A stretch of DNA of 64,000 nt. Origin: Margaritifera margaritifera. Lineage: Eukaryota; Mollusca; Bivalvia; Unionida; Margaritiferidae. Shown here one piece after another: positions 60,805-64,000 of this stretch. The stretch is taken from the NCBI GenBank assembly GCA_029931535.1, contig JAQPZY010001684.1:3039001-3103000 (forward strand), given 5' to 3'. The notes under the pieces are model-generated. The model searched no databases and was not told where the DNA came from. It saw nothing but the letters and a program-made list of their open reading frames with translations. Positions within the stretch are counted from its first letter, which is position 1, and each line of letters starts with the position of its first letter. The position numbers were made by a program, and so were the translations under genes.

Positions 60805-60910
60805 CTGCAGACTTCATAGACCAAGATCTGCCGTTGCATTATGCGTTGTTTGCGGTTGGACCCAACTTATAAACTAGTATATACAGTATAAAATTGCATT
60901 AATACAACCC
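60805..60910. repeat. Second copy of the interspersed repeat seen at 40.4-40.6 kb
   Basis: GATCTGCCGTTGCATTATGCG (60826) and ACTTATAAACTAGTATATAC (about 60868) match, in order, the two blocks flanking the palindrome at 40.5 kb. Here they are contiguous, so this copy lacks the extra about 80 bases. Confidence 0.65.
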
Positions 60911-61199
60911 ATTTACTGTCGCTCGGATGAAGTGTTGATATTTGTGAACTCTAAAAACAGGTCTGCAACAGAAGTTCTTATGCATTCAAATTTTCTACCA
61001 TTCGTACACATCAAGTGCTAACAGCTACACATCCAAATCGAAGTAGTCGCTAGAAAGTGTACAACTCTCGCTACCGTGAAAGTTTCGCGATTTTTCTTCT
61101 TCTTAAAATATTTTTGATTCAAAAATCAGGTTAAGAGTGTGGAGAATTCTCTAATAATTAAATTTACTTATATCTATTTAATGGTGAACACCTTCCGAT

Positions 61200-61200
<1 letters not shown>

Positions 61201-61236
<36 letters not shown>

Positions 61237-61505
61237 AACATTATTTGCTCTACATGCGGGTTGGTCAAGCTGTCTCTCAGGAGCCCGATGGATCACCAAT
61301 ACGGATTGGTCAAGCAGTCTGTCAGAAGCCCGAAGAGTCACCAATGCGGATTGTCAAGCGGTCAGTCAGGAGTCCGATGGGTCACCAATGCGGATTGGTC
61401 AAGCAGTCTATCAGGAGTCCAATGAGTCACCAATGCGGGTTGGTCAAGCGGTCTGTCAGGAGCCCGATGGGTCACCAATGCGGGTTGGTCAAGCAGTCAG
61501 TCATT
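61201..61505. repeat. (GT)n at 61201-61234 followed by a 45-bp tandem repeat, about 6 copies
   Basis: Unit starts at 61261 and 61306 with TTGGTCAAGC, period 45 (one unit 44, changing frame). Each contains GTCTGTCAGGAGCCCGATGG and GTCACCAATGCGG. Three overlapping plus-strand frames (repeats GQAVSQEPDGSP, RSPMGHQCGLVK, SSSLSEARRVTNAD) come from the array. Confidence 0.9.
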
Positions 61506-61547
61506 AGCTCAGTGGAAGGCTCTGTTAGCTCCAAATTAAGGCTTTGG

Positions 61548-61548
<1 letters not shown>

Positions 61549-61601
<53 letters not shown>
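61549..61601. repeat. (AAT)n microsatellite
   Basis: About 53 bases of pure AAT repeat, followed by GATGATGG-type imperfect repeats. Confidence 0.95.
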
Positions 61602-61602
<1 letters not shown>

Positions 61603-62857
61603 ACAAAAAGAATAATAATGTAGTTGATAATGATGGTAATAAGGACGATGATGATGAAGATAAGAAATTAAGATAACTTGTATGAAACAAATGCATGCTA
61701 ATGGTATTGAACATAACCATCTTGGTGATAACAGTAATGATATCACGAAAAATTACGAGAATAACGTCTATGATAATGAAACAAAACTAATCTCGAAAAT
61801 ATTCCATTACCTTCTTACTACGCTGCCAAGTTATATATCCCCATATTTACCTGTTATTCATTATACGTTTTACCCGTCACTTTTACCGAGAAATACTAAA
61901 CTACTTCTCTGGTTGATCAATCAGCTTTGTTTTAAAGATATTGGCAACTTCACAAAAACATTCATTTCCATTCAAAAAGAGATATCAAATGTCACATTTG
62001 GACTGAGTTCGCTCTAAGTTAATCAGTCAAGTAGCTATAATGTACATATTTGATTGTTATTGACATTAGAAACGTAAATGATATATTTGACACATATATA
62101 TGGTCATAGCTGATCGAGGATTGTTCCATATGTCCACAGTGTAAGATATTATGTACATGTATATACTTATACTTAAATATTTCTGTATAATGCATCGGTT
62201 CACCTTTGTCCTTAACTTGGCAATGGAGGACTTTGATGTACTTGGAATAGGCCATTTCTAGATGCGGTATCCAATATTTTTATTTTCAAAAATAAATAAG
62301 TTTCTTTTACATTCCCTTGTATGAAAATTGCTGGTACATTTACTATTACTACTACTACTACGTTGACGACGACGACGGACGATGATGGTGACAACAAAAT
62401 CTACTTAGTTTCTACTACTGCTATTATTAGTATTAGTACTTGGATGTATATTGGATAGCGAGGTAAACTCTACAAATTCATCCATGACGAACTTTCACCC
62501 GAAATAAAACACTGGTTGAGTTTGAAAAAAAAAATATCTGCACGTTAATCCCCAGCCCTCCACCAATCTCACACCTTTACCCAACCCTGACGAATGCAAA
62601 ACCAAAGTGAAGTATTTTAAAATAAATGTCACCCCTGTGTCTTTTTTACTCACCAAACACAAATTTCAGACTTTAACAAATATCATTTCGCACTTCGTAA
62701 TTTTATTGAAAAGTACATGTACTGTGTACAACCAATATTTGTATAAGTCCGCTCCATGGAGTAGACAGAGAAAAACCTGCCGAGCGACGGACAGACAGAC
62801 AGAGGACAGAACATTTGTAGTTATTACAACATCTAAGACGCTTTCCAAGGAAAACCA

Positions 62858-62889
<32 letters not shown>

Positions 62890-63100
62890 TGATGATAAGG
62901 ACAACAATGATGGTGGTGGTGGTAGTGGTGATTGTAGTAGTTGTGTGGAAATGATGATGGTGATAGTGATGATCAAGACGATGATGTAATGGTGGTGGTG
63001 TGGAGCTGATGATGATGACGAGAAGGAGGAGGAGGAGGATAAGGAGGAGGAGCTGAGGAGGAGGATGGACAGTTTGTACGATAGACAGAACAAAAGGTCT
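61602..63100. other. Non-coding stretch rich in trinucleotide tracts
   Basis: Contains imperfect (ACT)n/(GAC)n at 62343-62385, (AAT)n at 62859-62886, (GGT)n near 62908-62930 and GAGGAG repeats at 63020-63065. The 111-codon frame at 61682-62017 is the only non-repetitive one and has no recognisable motif. Confidence 0.5.
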
Positions 63101-63109
63101 CCAGTGCAT

Positions 63110-63250
63110 ATACGTGCAGGTGACTAAAGCTGGCACAACAGGGCAAGACCAGGAAATCATTGTCAACAAGGTGAAAATGAGTACACAGAATGAAAACATC
63201 TCTGTTAAGTGTAGAATGTGCAACAATAGGTAAGCGATAGTCAATCACTT
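63110..63250 (+). pseudogene. Possible LINE 3'-end relic
   Basis: Plus-strand translation gives TTGQDQEIIV, ENISVKCRMCNNR, a stop, then IVNHLIGE. This resembles the zinc-knuckle block near the end of some LINE ORF2 proteins (CRxC...ETxxHLxxEC). It is short, with one stop and a missing Cys at the end, so confidence is low. Confidence 0.35.
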
Positions 63251-64000
63251 GATCGGGGAATGATGAATGTTAGTTCGTAAAATAAATAAATAAAAAATGA
63301 AACAAAAGTAGCCTAAGCAATACACCATAAGCTGTGTCAGAAATAAAGCACAATCGAGTGCTGCGGGCCCAAATTATGTTTCGAATTTTCAGTTGTTTGG
63401 AATTTTTCACAGTCAGAGAGAAGAAAGTGCTCTACAGCAGGACTGGGCGAGTTATTCGACTTATGCTGAGCATTCGACTGATAGATGTTTGAGTTATCGA
63501 AATTTTCCTGTATATAAGGTGCATGACAAAGATCATACATATGCACACAAACTGGTTGCGAAACACAAGGCAATACTCTTTTGGGGCTCGGACATGCAGA
63601 ACGATCACATAGAGTACAGAAGCTCAAACATCGCATAGGTGACTTTTGGCAGAGTCTGAGAAACCTGGCGTACGTAGAGAAAAAACAAGAAAAGATATGG
63701 CAATAACTTGCCATATCTAAATACTCGATTAGGTTTTAAGGATACTCAAAGGTATTTATACCGCAAAAAAGCATCTAAATTATAGAACTTTTTTAACATT
63801 TGACAAATTAAGAAAATGAGGATTCGGAACATAATTACTCCTTGCTTGCAAGACGATAACTATATGAGGCATAACACTTTCCAACGTCAAACTTCAGAAG
63901 TTCAGGTGTTTTTTTTTTTTTTTATCAAAACCGATCACTTCTAGCGAGGCATTATGGGATTGCGGAATACATGCAAGATTTACTTACTTCCGAAATCGAA
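63251..64000. other. Non-coding end of window
   Basis: Frames on both strands at 63337-63714 overlap each other and have no recognised motif. A T run lies at 63909-63923. Confidence 0.4.

Noticed and set aside
61139..61676. Three overlapping plus-strand frames as genes
   Set aside because: All arise from the GT tract, the 45-bp repeat and the AAT tract.
62666..63244. 192-codon minus-strand frame
   Set aside because: Composed largely of trinucleotide repeats (His/Thr/Ile/Leu runs), with no recognised motif.

Overview
This 64 kb window looks like AT-rich nuclear DNA from an invertebrate animal. It has one well-supported spliced coding exon, no operons, and many interspersed repeats, minisatellites and dinucleotide or trinucleotide microsatellites. 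The mix of tRNA-derived SINEs, L1/Tx1-like, CR1-like and RTE-like LINEs, a Penelope-like element, hAT-type MITEs and long (AT)n, (GA)n and (CA)n tracts fits a marine lophotrochozoan, most likely a mollusc. That assignment is an inference from repeat style; no host marker gene settles it.

Layout. 0-9 kb: a 43-bp perfect direct repeat, then an L1-like LINE split into an inverted front half and a forward back half, the arrangement expected of twin priming. 9-17 kb: a long foldback element and relics of three LINEs (an ORF2 broken at 12-13.9 kb, a CR1-like endonuclease piece on the minus strand, and a well-preserved RTE-like 3' end). 20.7-21.5 kb: a LINE ORF1-like reading frame. 22.2-25.1 kb: a roughly 82-copy 36-bp minisatellite that is open on both strands. 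25.2-32.1 kb: a decayed cluster of non-host-like genes (long coiled-coil and fibre-like protein, a helical protein with a charged Tyr-rich segment, and a membrane/Gly-rich protein on the opposite strand). This is my best candidate for an undescribed virus-like or large mobile element. 36.0-37.6 kb: a Penelope-like reverse transcriptase relic. 37.8-45.4 kb: SINEs, another LINE relic, a 38-bp perfect palindrome and a hAT-type MITE with an exact 8-bp target duplication.

48.3-50.3 kb holds the one convincing host gene piece: the 3'-terminal coding exon (529 codons) of a coiled-coil protein on the minus strand, with a strong splice acceptor and a downstream poly(A) signal. Its upstream exons are not recognisable in the window. 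50.7-64 kb is mostly minisatellites (34, 43, 34, 58 and 45 bp units), two more MITEs, a second copy of one SINE, and microsatellites.

Apart from the coiled-coil gene, nothing here appears to work as an intact gene set. The window is mainly a record of transposition, tandem expansion and decay. Family assignments rest on motif reading without database searches.
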